From: an uncultured Prevotella sp.
GTDB taxonomy: Bacteria > Bacteroidota > Bacteroidia > Bacteroidales > Bacteroidaceae
Direction of reading: 5' to 3'
DNA: 22,106 nucleotides
Assembly: GCA_900543155.1 (NCBI GenBank)
Contig: UQQN01000035.1
Location: 1-22,106, forward strand
The position numbers and the translations under genes are program-made. Every line of letters begins with the position of its first letter. Position 1 is the first letter of the stretch. Below, piece by piece: positions 15,973-22,106 of this stretch. The notes beneath the pieces are model-generated. The model saw only the letters and a program-made list of their open reading frames with translations. It ran no database searches and was not told where the DNA came from.

Positions 15973-17045
15973 TCGCGTGTGAGCATTATTTGATAAGTAC
16001 GTGCCGTGCTTGGAGCATAAGCGTGACTGATGTTATTTGCAAAAAGCACATCGGTAATCTTATTATTACGCGCATATTCCACAATATTGTGGGGGAAATA
16101 GCGGAAGTCAACCACATGAATTTCTTCGAACGAGAAGAATAGGAAGGAGGGCAAAGCATTGCCAAAACTATCCTTCAAAATCATTAAGCGACGACCATTT
16201 TTTGTAGAAGTGCGCACCTGTACCGTACGTGTATCTCCTCCCATAAAGGTGCAATAAGCAGCCCCATTCCCATCGCTATAGTGATAGAAGAAGTTAGACA
16301 CAGTAGGCTCGCTCTCCGAAACCGTTTTACCATTCTTCACCGTGTATTTGATAAACGTGGCTTCATAGTCCACCCCCTTTGGTTTATAATATACAAACGT
16401 TTCGGGCGAAGCCTTTACCTCGGGCGATTTTGCGTAAATACGCATACTGCCTACAAAGTTTTTCACCTCGTGGCGCGAATAGTTTCCCTCAAGTTTTTTA
16501 AATGGAACACCAACCTGTGCAGCAAAATGCGCTGCAGCATAATAAGCAGCAAGCGCCCCCCAATGTGTGTCAGTGCGCAAGAATATGGGTTCTGCCACAT
16601 GGGCAGCCAAGGGTGTATACACATCTACTGCTTGCACATCGTTACGCAAATTGGCATAAATATGGTTCACCGTGTTACGTTGTTCGCGTGTCATGTCTTT
16701 ACCTGCATCAGGCGTGTAGTAAGCAGTTGAGTTAGGAATCACCATGCAATACACATTGACCGATTTTCCTAACGCTTCTTTATACGCATTTACAGCCTCA
16801 GCATACCATTCTCCCCCTGTGGCAGAGCCCGAGAAAGGAGCAAGCACACGCAATGAATCGGCACGACCCACTAACATCATCCCGCCTGGCGAACGACGGG
16901 CTTCCCAATGTGCATTATACGTGTTAGTATAAGGTTGCAAAGTGCGATTTTCTGTCACACGATGGGCTGTATTCTGTGCCAAAGCTGTGGCTTGCGTCAG
17001 CACAGCACAGAGCAACAATATATTGTTTCTAAGAATATTCAGCAT
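15969..17045 (-). CDS. AlgJ/AlgX-like protein with DTHW motif, paralogue of its neighbour
   Basis: A 358-residue exported protein (signal peptide to about TALA, residue 23). It shares long blocks with the next gene: GSATGG, VNVYCMVIP, NGAAYCTFMGGDTR, ILKDSFGNALPSFLF and FEEIHVVDFRYF. Its catalytic-type motif is DTHW (Asp159-Thr-His161-Trp162), the form found in AlgX/AlgJ acetyltransferases, while the neighbour has DHHW; the candidate serine is Ser293. It lies 20 nt after the MBOAT gene and overlaps the start of the second paralogue. The pair likely arose by tandem duplication, and the two may divide the steps of acetyl transfer, as AlgJ and AlgX do for alginate. That division is inference. 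Confidence 0.82.
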   Translation of the reverse strand: MLNILRNNILLLCAVLTQATALAQNTAHRVTENRTLQPYTNTYNAHWEARRSPGGMMLVGRADSLRVLAPFSGSATGGEWYAEAVNAYKEALGKSVNVYCMVIPNSTAYYTPDAGKDMTREQRNTVNHIYANLRNDVQAVDVYTPLAAHVAEPIFLRTDTHWGALAAYYAAAHFAAQVGVPFKKLEGNYSRHEVKNFVGSMRIYAKSPEVKASPETFVYYKPKGVDYEATFIKYTVKNGKTVSESEPTVSNFFYHYSDGNGAAYCTFMGGDTRTVQVRTSTKNGRRLMILKDSFGNALPSFLFFSFEEIHVVDFRYFPHNIVEYARNNKITDVLFANNISHAYAPSTARTYQIMLTRE

Positions 17046-17065
17046 ATTTCTTTAAAAAGATAATT

Positions 17066-18511
17066 CTAAAAACGTGTATAGATAAATGCATTATTGGTAG
17101 CACCTACCAACAAAGCCACACTCAGCACTAAAAGCGTAACCGACACCACTAAACGACCTGAGAATACCACCGTGCGGTGCCATTTTCCGTCGGGCATTGC
17201 ACGCCAAGTAAGCAACTGTGTGAACCAACGGCGCATAGGCATGCAGAATAGCAAAGCAAGCAACCAAAGACCAAAGTTATCGGTCAAGGCACTCACCGAA
17301 ATAAAGTTCGTAAACTCTTTACACTGCCCAAAGAAGGCGTTGAAAAAGTGCAACATCTGCCCAAAGTTGTCAAAATAGAAGATGCCCCAACCTATCACTA
17401 CGAGCAGCAAACTATAAAGATGGAGGAAAGGTGCTGGAATAAAACGCTTTATTTTTAATATCGTATATTTTTCGAGCGTTACAATTACACCAAAATATAA
17501 ACCCCAAATAATGAAGTTCCAACTTGCACCATGCCACATACCCGTGAGGAACCACACCACAAGGATATTTACTGCCTGATGACGGCGGTTTCCACCCATG
17601 GGGATGTAAACATAGTCGCGGAAGAAACTACCGAGCGAAATGTGCCAACGACGCCAAAAGTCGGTAATGGTGTTACAGCAGTAGGGATGATTAAAGTTCT
17701 CGTTAAAATGAAAGCCCAAGCAACGTCCCAAACCAATAGCCATGTCTGAGTAACCCGAGAAGTCAAAATAAATTTGCAGTGTATAAGCAGCAATACCAAT
17801 CCAAGCACCTGTAGTGCTCACATCGTTGAGTCCGTTTACAAGGAATTGGTCTGATATTTCAGAGAGTTGATTTGCCAACACCACCTTTTTGCCCAAACCT
17901 AAGAAAAAACGATAGATACCTGCTGCCAAGTCGTCAGCAGAAACACGTCTGTCACCAATTTCGCGTGCCACGGTGTCATAGCGCACAATAGGACCTGCAA
18001 TAAGCTGCGGGAACATCGATATGTAAAGCAGCAAATTGAGGAAACGCTTTTGCACGGGCGACTGACGACGATACACATCTATCAAATAAGAAATAGATTG
18101 GAATGTGTAAAACGAGATACCAATAGGCAAAGAAATTTTAGGCACCATTACAGGCACACCCACATCACACAAGGTTTGTGCCAAAAAGCCTAAATACTTA
18201 AAGCAACACAAAATGCCTATGTTGCATGCCAACCCCACCACCAAGGCGAGTTTGCGATAACGCTCTTGTCGGTCTATCACAAGACCTGCCAAATAGTTGA
18301 GCAATACACAGCCCAACATTAAGAACACATAGACAGGCTCACCCCATGCATAAAACACAAGTGAGAATAGAACCAACGTGAGGTTCTTTGCCATAAATTT
18401 CTTCTCGCCTACTGCAGGACTAAACGCACGGTCTATAGCCGCTGCCGTCATGTAGCACAACAAGAAGAGTGGCAGAAATACGAATAAAAAGAATAAATCG
18501 GAGAAAACCAC
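17066..18511 (-). CDS. MBOAT-family O-acyltransferase (AlgI/DltB type)
   Basis: A 481-residue polytopic membrane protein. The MBOAT core is clear: FDFSGYSDMAIGLGRCLGF, NFNHPYCCNTITDFWRRWHISL, FFRDYVYIPMGGNR and TGMWHGASWNF with the invariant His327. Such proteins pass acetyl groups from the cytoplasm across the membrane to periplasmic acceptor proteins. The start is a GTG at 18511, as no in-frame ATG is near and MVFSDLFFLF is a standard AlgI-type beginning. The genes on both sides encode SGNH-type proteins, which supports a role in acetylation of surface polysaccharide rather than lipoteichoic-acid alanylation. Confidence 0.9.
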   Translation of the reverse strand: MVFSDLFFLFVFLPLFLLCYMTAAAIDRAFSPAVGEKKFMAKNLTLVLFSLVFYAWGEPVYVFLMLGCVLLNYLAGLVIDRQERYRKLALVVGLACNIGILCCFKYLGFLAQTLCDVGVPVMVPKISLPIGISFYTFQSISYLIDVYRRQSPVQKRFLNLLLYISMFPQLIAGPIVRYDTVAREIGDRRVSADDLAAGIYRFFLGLGKKVVLANQLSEISDQFLVNGLNDVSTTGAWIGIAAYTLQIYFDFSGYSDMAIGLGRCLGFHFNENFNHPYCCNTITDFWRRWHISLGSFFRDYVYIPMGGNRRHQAVNILVVWFLTGMWHGASWNFIIWGLYFGVIVTLEKYTILKIKRFIPAPFLHLYSLLLVVIGWGIFYFDNFGQMLHFFNAFFGQCKEFTNFISVSALTDNFGLWLLALLFCMPMRRWFTQLLTWRAMPDGKWHRTVVFSGRLVVSVTLLVLSVALLVGATNNAFIYTRF

Positions 18512-18570
18512 CTTTGTTTATTTTTTGTGTTTAATATTTTCGAAGAAGAGTTTAAAACCTTAGCTACAAC

Positions 18571-19410
18571 TCAACTATTAGCCTTTAGCAATTCGGTAAC
18601 CGCATTAGCCAAAATCACACCATTTTTTTGAGCACCTTGCTCATTGGTGTGCGTACCATCATAGGTATTCGTAAAGTGTTGCAACTCCTCTGCACGTTTC
18701 ACACAGCACACTTTGTCTTGTCGCACCACATCTAGGTTTAATCTACGCCCCACGTTTTCAATAATATCACCCGTTTGGTTAATTTTTGCCTCACTCACCG
18801 CCGTGGTTTGCAAGGGGGTGAACAGAATGATACGCGTTTTCGGAAAATGTTTTTTCAACAACAAACAGTCATATTGCACAGAGGCTGCTAACGAAAGCGG
18901 AAAAACCCGTGGCATATCGGGCAAACTATTTGTGGCGAGTGTTTTAAGTTGTGCTACATTTTTAATGCTAAAAGCCTGCGGACGTTTGTTCTCAAACCAA
19001 GCATCGTTCGTGCCTGCTGCCACAATAATTAATTGAGGCGTAGGTTGCAACTTATTACGGCATGCAGCAATCAGTCGGCACACTTGGTTATATATTACAT
19101 TATTGTCAGAAATACGTCCCACGTTTTCCTTCAAGTTTTTCGTTGTGCGTGGCGTGTTTGTCCAAGTAGCCCCACTCCGAGCATAGCTCACACAAGTGGC
19201 ATGTTTAAAACACTGTGCAAACCAAGTGTTCCACCCACGTTTACTTGTACAGTCATCGCCACCGAGCCAAGTGTTCGAGTCACCCAATAACACAATGTGC
19301 ATGCTGTCGCACACATCCTTTTCGCTACTAGGAGTTATATCTTGTGTGTGTGCACCACTTGTTAGAGCAAATACACACAGAAGCATCAGTATAAATAGTT
19401 TTTTTGTCAT
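18571..19410 (-). CDS. Exported SGNH/GDSL-family hydrolase
   Basis: A 279-residue protein with a signal peptide (about 1-20). The four SGNH blocks are visible: GDSN with Ser45, Gly80 in ARSGATW, GTND with Asn135, and DGTH with Asp251 and His254. Members act as esterases, acetyl esterases or acetyltransferases on carbohydrates. As the first gene of the minus-strand cassette, 59 nt before the MBOAT gene, it probably removes or transfers O-acetyl groups on the same glycan. Sequence does not tell which. It is related in fold, not closely in sequence, to the two AlgJ/X-like proteins further down. Confidence 0.85.
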   Translation of the reverse strand: MTKKLFILMLLCVFALTSGAHTQDITPSSEKDVCDSMHIVLLGDSNTWLGGDDCTSKRGWNTWFAQCFKHATCVSYARSGATWTNTPRTTKNLKENVGRISDNNVIYNQVCRLIAACRNKLQPTPQLIIVAAGTNDAWFENKRPQAFSIKNVAQLKTLATNSLPDMPRVFPLSLAASVQYDCLLLKKHFPKTRIILFTPLQTTAVSEAKINQTGDIIENVGRRLNLDVVRQDKVCCVKRAEELQHFTNTYDGTHTNEQGAQKNGVILANAVTELLKANS

Positions 19411-19542
19411 AAATCAATCGATGTTTAAGGGTGGTATTTTGCTATAAAATCATGCAGTACAGTCTGATTTAGCCACCCTAAAGCCTTTTCATCATCACAA
19501 AGCAACGTGCAAATTTCAAGTTTGTGCCATGCCTATATAAGC

Positions 19543-19571
19543 AAAAAAGCACCGCCTTAAAAAAGCGGTGC
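19543..19571 (-). terminator. Terminator for the CobW-family gene
   Basis: Reading the minus strand, GCACCGC (19571-19565) pairs with GCGGTGC (19555-19549), followed by six T (19548-19543). It lies about 100 nt after the stop of the CobW-family gene. Confidence 0.75.
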
Positions 19572-19601
19572 AAAGTTAGCCTTTATTGCTGAATTTCACA
19601 A
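19571..19601 (-). promoter_or_regulatory. Promoter of the O-acetylation cassette
   Basis: On the minus strand TTG (19601-19599), 20 bp, TAACTTTG (19578-19571). The start would fall near 19564, inside the terminator hairpin above, so transcripts from here would not contain the whole hairpin and would escape it. This gives a 5' leader of about 150 nt before the SGNH gene. Confidence 0.55.
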
Positions 19602-19671
19602 GGAAACAAACAAATAAATAAAAATCTAAGAATTAAGGGTAGTTTTTAAAATACCACCATTTAATCAAAGC

Positions 19672-20910
19672 TTATTTCACCAAGCATGCATCAAGCAAGG
19701 TTTCAATAGCCTCTCGGTCCATCTTTTGTCCTATAAAGACGAGTTTTTGCATACGGTCGCCATATTCATCGTCCCAATCCTTCAATGCTGCGGGATTTTG
19801 CTGTTTAAATTTTTCAAACTCATCAGCAGGCATAGTGGCATACCACTGCCCTGCCTGACTGAGCGATACTTGTTTGCCCGCCTGCTCAAATACATAACAC
19901 ATATCGGGCTCATCTTTAAAGTAGCAAATACCCTTACAACGTATTACACTCTTAGGCCAAAGACGTGCTACAAACTGGTCGAACTCTACCATATCGAACG
20001 GCTTACGGCGCTTATAAACGAAGGTGCTAATGCCATATTCCAATGCATCACCCTCTTCCTCGTTCTCTAATCCGTGGTGATGATGACAATGACAATGGCA
20101 ATGATCGCCATGCTCATGTTCATGCTCGTGTTCGTGCTCGTGTTCATGCTCATGCTCATGATGTGCAGTTTCCTCCTCATCACCCTCAACTTCCTCAATC
20201 CATCGTGCAGAAGTTGCCACTTTGTTAAAGTCAAAAGCATTCGCATTCACCAACTTGTCAAGGTCCACGTCGCAATAATCACACGTAATAATCTCAGCCT
20301 TAGGTTGCAATTCACGCAAAATAGCCTTGATATGTGCCAACTCGTGCGGTGTAACCTCCGAAGCCTTATTCAGCAAAATAGTATTACAAAATTCCACCTG
20401 CTGAATTACCAAACTTGCCAAGTCATCCTCAGCATATTGTTTTTGGCAAAGGTCGTTACCCCCTTCAAACTCATCGCGCAAGCGCAATGCATCCACCACC
20501 GTCACCACAGAGTCTAAGCGTGCTATACCCTTTGTTGCAAGGTTAGGATACATTTGTGGATATACCGAAATAGTTTGTGCAATAGGCGCAGGTTCACAAA
20601 TACCACTTGCCTCAATCACAATATAGTCAAAACGCTGCTCCTGCACCAAGTCGCTCAACTGCTGCACCAAGTCCATTTTAAGCGTACAACAGATGCAACC
20701 ATTTTGCAAAGGCACCAAGCTATCATCGCCCTCGCCCACAATGCCACCTTGGGCTATGAGGTTCGCGTCAATGTTCACCTCGCCAATATCGTTCACTATC
20801 ACAGCAAACTTAATGCCTTTTTTGTTCGAGAGAATGCGATTAAGCAAAGTTGTCTTTCCGCTTCCTAAATAACCCGTAAGAAGCAGCACGGGGGTCACAG
20901 CTCTATTCAT
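19672..20910 (-). CDS. CobW/COG0523-family GTPase with His-rich metal-binding loop
   Basis: A 412-residue GTPase of the COG0523 group, metallochaperones that often deliver zinc. Visible features are the P-loop GYLGSGKT (13-20), the metal-binding CxCC motif Cys72-Ile-Cys74-Cys75 in QNGCICC, EASGICEPAP, and the C-terminal CobW domain from about 290. Between them lies a 30-residue segment (250-279) with 17 His and 3 Cys, including eight Glu-His pairs. I chose the ATG at 20910; an in-frame ATG at 21003 would add a 31-residue extension unlike the family. Low-zinc control would be expected from family knowledge, but no Zur site is proven here. The gene stands alone, with a terminator downstream. 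Confidence 0.9.
   Translation of the reverse strand: MNRAVTPVLLLTGYLGSGKTTLLNRILSNKKGIKFAVIVNDIGEVNIDANLIAQGGIVGEGDDSLVPLQNGCICCTLKMDLVQQLSDLVQEQRFDYIVIEASGICEPAPIAQTISVYPQMYPNLATKGIARLDSVVTVVDALRLRDEFEGGNDLCQKQYAEDDLASLVIQQVEFCNTILLNKASEVTPHELAHIKAILRELQPKAEIITCDYCDVDLDKLVNANAFDFNKVATSARWIEEVEGDEEETAHHEHEHEHEHEHEHEHEHGDHCHCHCHHHHGLENEEEGDALEYGISTFVYKRRKPFDMVEFDQFVARLWPKSVIRCKGICYFKDEPDMCYVFEQAGKQVSLSQAGQWYATMPADEFEKFKQQNPAALKDWDDEYGDRMQKLVFIGQKMDREAIETLLDACLVK
20100..20163 (-). repeat. Hexanucleotide repeat encoding Glu-His pairs
   Basis: Imperfect tandem units of the form GAG/GAA-CAT/CAC, eight in a row within the CobW-family gene. Codon choice alternates, so the repeat is less perfect in DNA than in protein. 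Confidence 0.8.
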
Positions 20911-21032
20911 TGCAATATTTTGTTTTGAAAGATTTTTGAAAATTGCTATGCACACAAACAGCACTTCGCAAGGCGAAAACCTATAAAAGCCATTCTTCAG
21001 CAATCTTCTTAAAAAATCCCATCGGTTCTACA

Positions 21033-21062
21033 TGCAAATTTGCAAAAAATGTACCAAACATA
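21033..21062 (-). promoter_or_regulatory. Possible promoter and operator palindrome of the CobW-family gene
   Basis: On the minus strand TATGTTTG (21062-21055) matches the -7 consensus, though no good upstream TTTG is found. Just after it lies a perfect 12-bp palindrome TGCAAATTTGCA (21033-21044), placed where a repressor would block initiation. The regulator is unknown. Confidence 0.35.
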
Positions 21063-21105
21063 ATAGTTCACTTCAATATTTTACCATTTTAAGCATGCTT
21101 TTTTG

Positions 21106-21113
21106 TACTTTTG
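21106..21113 (+). promoter_or_regulatory. -7 element of the FKBP gene promoter
   Basis: TACTTTTG fits TAnnTTTG; the -33 region is poor. The expected start near 21120 leaves a leader of about 60 nt that contains an inverted repeat (21129-21163). Confidence 0.5.
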
Positions 21114-21128
21114 CTCCTAAAATCTTTA

Positions 21129-21163
21129 AATACATCTTACTTACCTCCCCGTAAGTATGTATT
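21129..21163 (+). repeat. Hairpin in the 5' leader of the FKBP gene
   Basis: AATACAT (21129-21135) plus ACTTAC (21139-21144) pair with GTAAGT plus ATGTATT (21151-21163), with a three-base bulge CTT and loop CTCCCC. It ends 19 nt before the start codon. It could affect translation or mRNA stability. Confidence 0.5.
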
Positions 21164-21182
21164 ACCTAATGTTTTAAATTTT

Positions 21183-21587
21183 ATGAGTAAGAAAAGCGAA
21201 TACAAATTAAAGAACGAAGCCTTTTTGGCTGATAAAAAGACACAAGAAGGCGTAAACGAATTGCCCAAAGGCGTGCTTTATGAAGTTGTAAAGAGCGGTA
21301 ATCCACAAGGTCGCCGTCCTGATTTGCGCAGTGTGGTTTGTGTACACTACACCGGACGACTCATCAATGGCAGAGTGTTCGACGATTCACGTAGCGAAGG
21401 CATCCCCGCTGCATTTCACCTCTACGAGGTAATAGATGGTTGGCAAATAGCCCTAAGCCAAATGCGTCCTGGCGACCGTTGGACCATCTACATCCCTGCT
21501 GCTTTGGCATACGGAAGTCGTTCGGATGGAGACATCCCAGGAAATTCAACCCTCATCTTCGACGTAGAACTTATCAGCATTGCATAA
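21183..21587 (+). CDS. FKBP-type peptidyl-prolyl cis-trans isomerase, cytoplasmic
   Basis: A 134-residue single-domain FKBP. The fold is recognised from VVCVHYTGRLINGRVFDDS, the EVIDGWQIALSQMRPGDRWTIYIP core and LAYGSRSDGDIPGNSTLIFDVELI at the end. A charged segment of about 45 residues comes first, with no signal peptide, so it should act in the cytoplasm. The start is the ATG at 21183; an upstream TTG at 21111 lies inside the promoter. Relatives in this phylum are often exported or lipoprotein FKBPs, and this one is not. It is transcribed divergently from the CobW-family gene; no functional tie is evident. Confidence 0.9.
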   Translation: MSKKSEYKLKNEAFLADKKTQEGVNELPKGVLYEVVKSGNPQGRRPDLRSVVCVHYTGRLINGRVFDDSRSEGIPAAFHLYEVIDGWQIALSQMRPGDRWTIYIPAALAYGSRSDGDIPGNSTLIFDVELISIA

Positions 21588-21610
21588 TGTAAGTATTTTT
21601 CCAAGTTCTT

Positions 21611-21680
21611 GTATTACTTAATTACTTAGGAATCAATTAGTTTGTAATACTTAACACTTATTACTTAATACTTAATTCTT
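21611..21680. repeat. Degenerate TTACTTA-type repeats before the acyltransferase gene
   Basis: Units such as TTACTTA (21614-21620, 21622-21628) and a run of ACTTA-containing units from 21646 to the start codon, with a period of about 8. AT-rich; no promoter consensus was found among them, so the following gene may depend on read-through from the FKBP gene. Confidence 0.45.
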
Positions 21681-22076
21681 ATGTCCGAGAAAAAAGCGCG
21701 ACAGTCTAACTTAGAGCTATTGCGCATCATAGCCATGTTTATGGTTATTGTGCTGCACTCCACCTTTACCACCTTTGGCTATGCCCGAGCCAATATGGTA
21801 CAAGCCCACCCCACCCGATGGTTAGGCATCATCACCGCCGCCGGAGTCTGCATGGGTTGCGTCAACCTTTTTGTACTCATCACTGGATGGTTCGGCACCA
21901 CCTTTCGTCCGCGTGGCATCGTGCGTATTGTGCTGCAAGTCATCTTTATTTCGGCAGTAATGACCGCCTTTGCCTATGCCATGGACTATAAAATGCCTAC
22001 CGACATAATGGGTTACTTCCGCCCACTATGGGGCTACTGGTTTGTTAACAGCTACCCGTTGGCGGAATTAATTTAA
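21681..22076 (+). pseudogene. Truncated acyltransferase-3 family membrane protein
   Basis: The first 125 residues are a typical acyltransferase-3 start: SNLELLRIIAMFMVIVLHS with the conserved histidine His26, a second membrane segment (GVCMGCVNLFVLITGWF), a third (VLQVIFISAVMTAFAYAM) and GYWFVNSYP. Full members have about 330-380 residues and around ten membrane helices; here the frame ends after 131 codons. Just after FVNSY the sequence stops resembling the family (PLAELI, then TAA), and none of the three forward frames continues it before the window ends. This points to a break by insertion, deletion or rearrangement at about 22060. A short functional protein is unlikely. Confidence 0.7.
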
Positions 22077-22086
22077 GTTGATAAAT

Positions 22087-22106
22087 ATGAGTAAAAAGTT
22101 GCACAT
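22087..22106 (+). CDS. Start of a further reading frame, cut by the window edge
   Basis: ATG at 22087 opens a frame reading MSKKLH that runs off the window, 10 nt after the stop of the broken acyltransferase. Too short to identify. If real, it belongs to whatever interrupts the acyltransferase gene. Confidence 0.3.

Larger units (their letters stand above)
19430..19658. repeat. 11-bp inverted repeats flanking the acetylation operon promoter
   Basis: GGTGGTATTTT at 19430-19440 and its exact reverse complement at 19648-19658 bracket the cassette promoter and the cobW terminator. The flanks match only in part. The right copy also lies inside a local imperfect palindrome (about 19633-19664), which is the simpler explanation. 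See the findings for the invertible-segment question. Confidence 0.5.

Noticed and set aside
20074..20517. Plus-strand frame of 147 codons starting with a Met/Val/Leu-rich run
   Set aside because: It is the antisense image of the His-rich repeat (CAT read as ATG). The real gene is on the minus strand with clear GTPase motifs.
20911..21003. 31-residue N-terminal extension of the CobW-family protein
   Set aside because: Not family-like, and MNRAVTPVLLLTGYLGSGKT is the normal start of COG0523 proteins.
1..22106. CRISPR arrays, tRNA or rRNA genes, insertion sequences
   Set aside because: No regularly spaced repeats, no tRNA-like cloverleaf with CCA or T-loop, no rRNA stretches and no transposase frame were seen in the window.

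Overview
The window looks like a chromosomal segment from a Bacteroidales bacterium, probably Prevotellaceae-like. The reasons are: promoters of the Bacteroidetes type (TTTG or TTG, 19-20 bp, TAnnTTTG) upstream of several genes; little sign of Shine-Dalgarno sequences; a DAHP synthase with a C-terminal chorismate mutase of the kind known from Porphyromonas; an oxaloacetate decarboxylase-like protein of a type I recall from this phylum; and a secreted glycosidase ending in what looks like a type IX secretion sorting tail. The species cannot be fixed from the sequence alone.

Layout. 1-150 has no gene but is rich in hairpins and carries a 27-nt near-duplicate. 344-1574 holds mtnN (pfs) and luxS, the two enzymes that recycle S-adenosylhomocysteine and yield the AI-2 precursor. 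1668-6680 holds two exported glycoside hydrolases, a GH29 fucosidase and a large modular GH16 enzyme, ended by a strong terminator. murF (6788-8098) follows on its own promoter. 8329-12600 is a phenylalanine/tyrosine operon: prephenate dehydratase, aminotransferase, DAHP synthase-chorismate mutase and prephenate dehydrogenase. A perfect-spacing promoter, a 30-codon leader peptide containing the run FFFYGFYFYF and mutually exclusive antiterminator and terminator helices precede it, which is the layout of a ribosome-mediated attenuator. 12729-14504 encodes a carboxyltransferase (oxaloacetate decarboxylase/pyruvate carboxylase type) whose biotinyl-like tail lacks the biotin lysine.

On the minus strand, 14647-19410 is a four-gene cassette (SGNH hydrolase, MBOAT acyltransferase, and two AlgJ/AlgX-like proteins with DTHW and DHHW motifs), best read as an envelope or exopolysaccharide O-acetylation system. 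It is followed by a His-rich CobW-family GTPase (19672-20910, minus). Divergent from that are a cytoplasmic FKBP-type prolyl isomerase (21183-21587) and an acyltransferase-3 gene that stops after about one third of the usual length (21681-22076). Another reading frame opens at the right edge.

The strongest single observation is the Phe/Tyr leader and attenuator at 8402-8540. It explains the 466-nt gap before the aromatic operon and fits the operon's content, because the four genes serve both amino acids the leader would sense. Next come the O-acetylation cassette with its unusual upstream region, the lysine-less biotinyl domain, and the unexplained structured element at the left edge.
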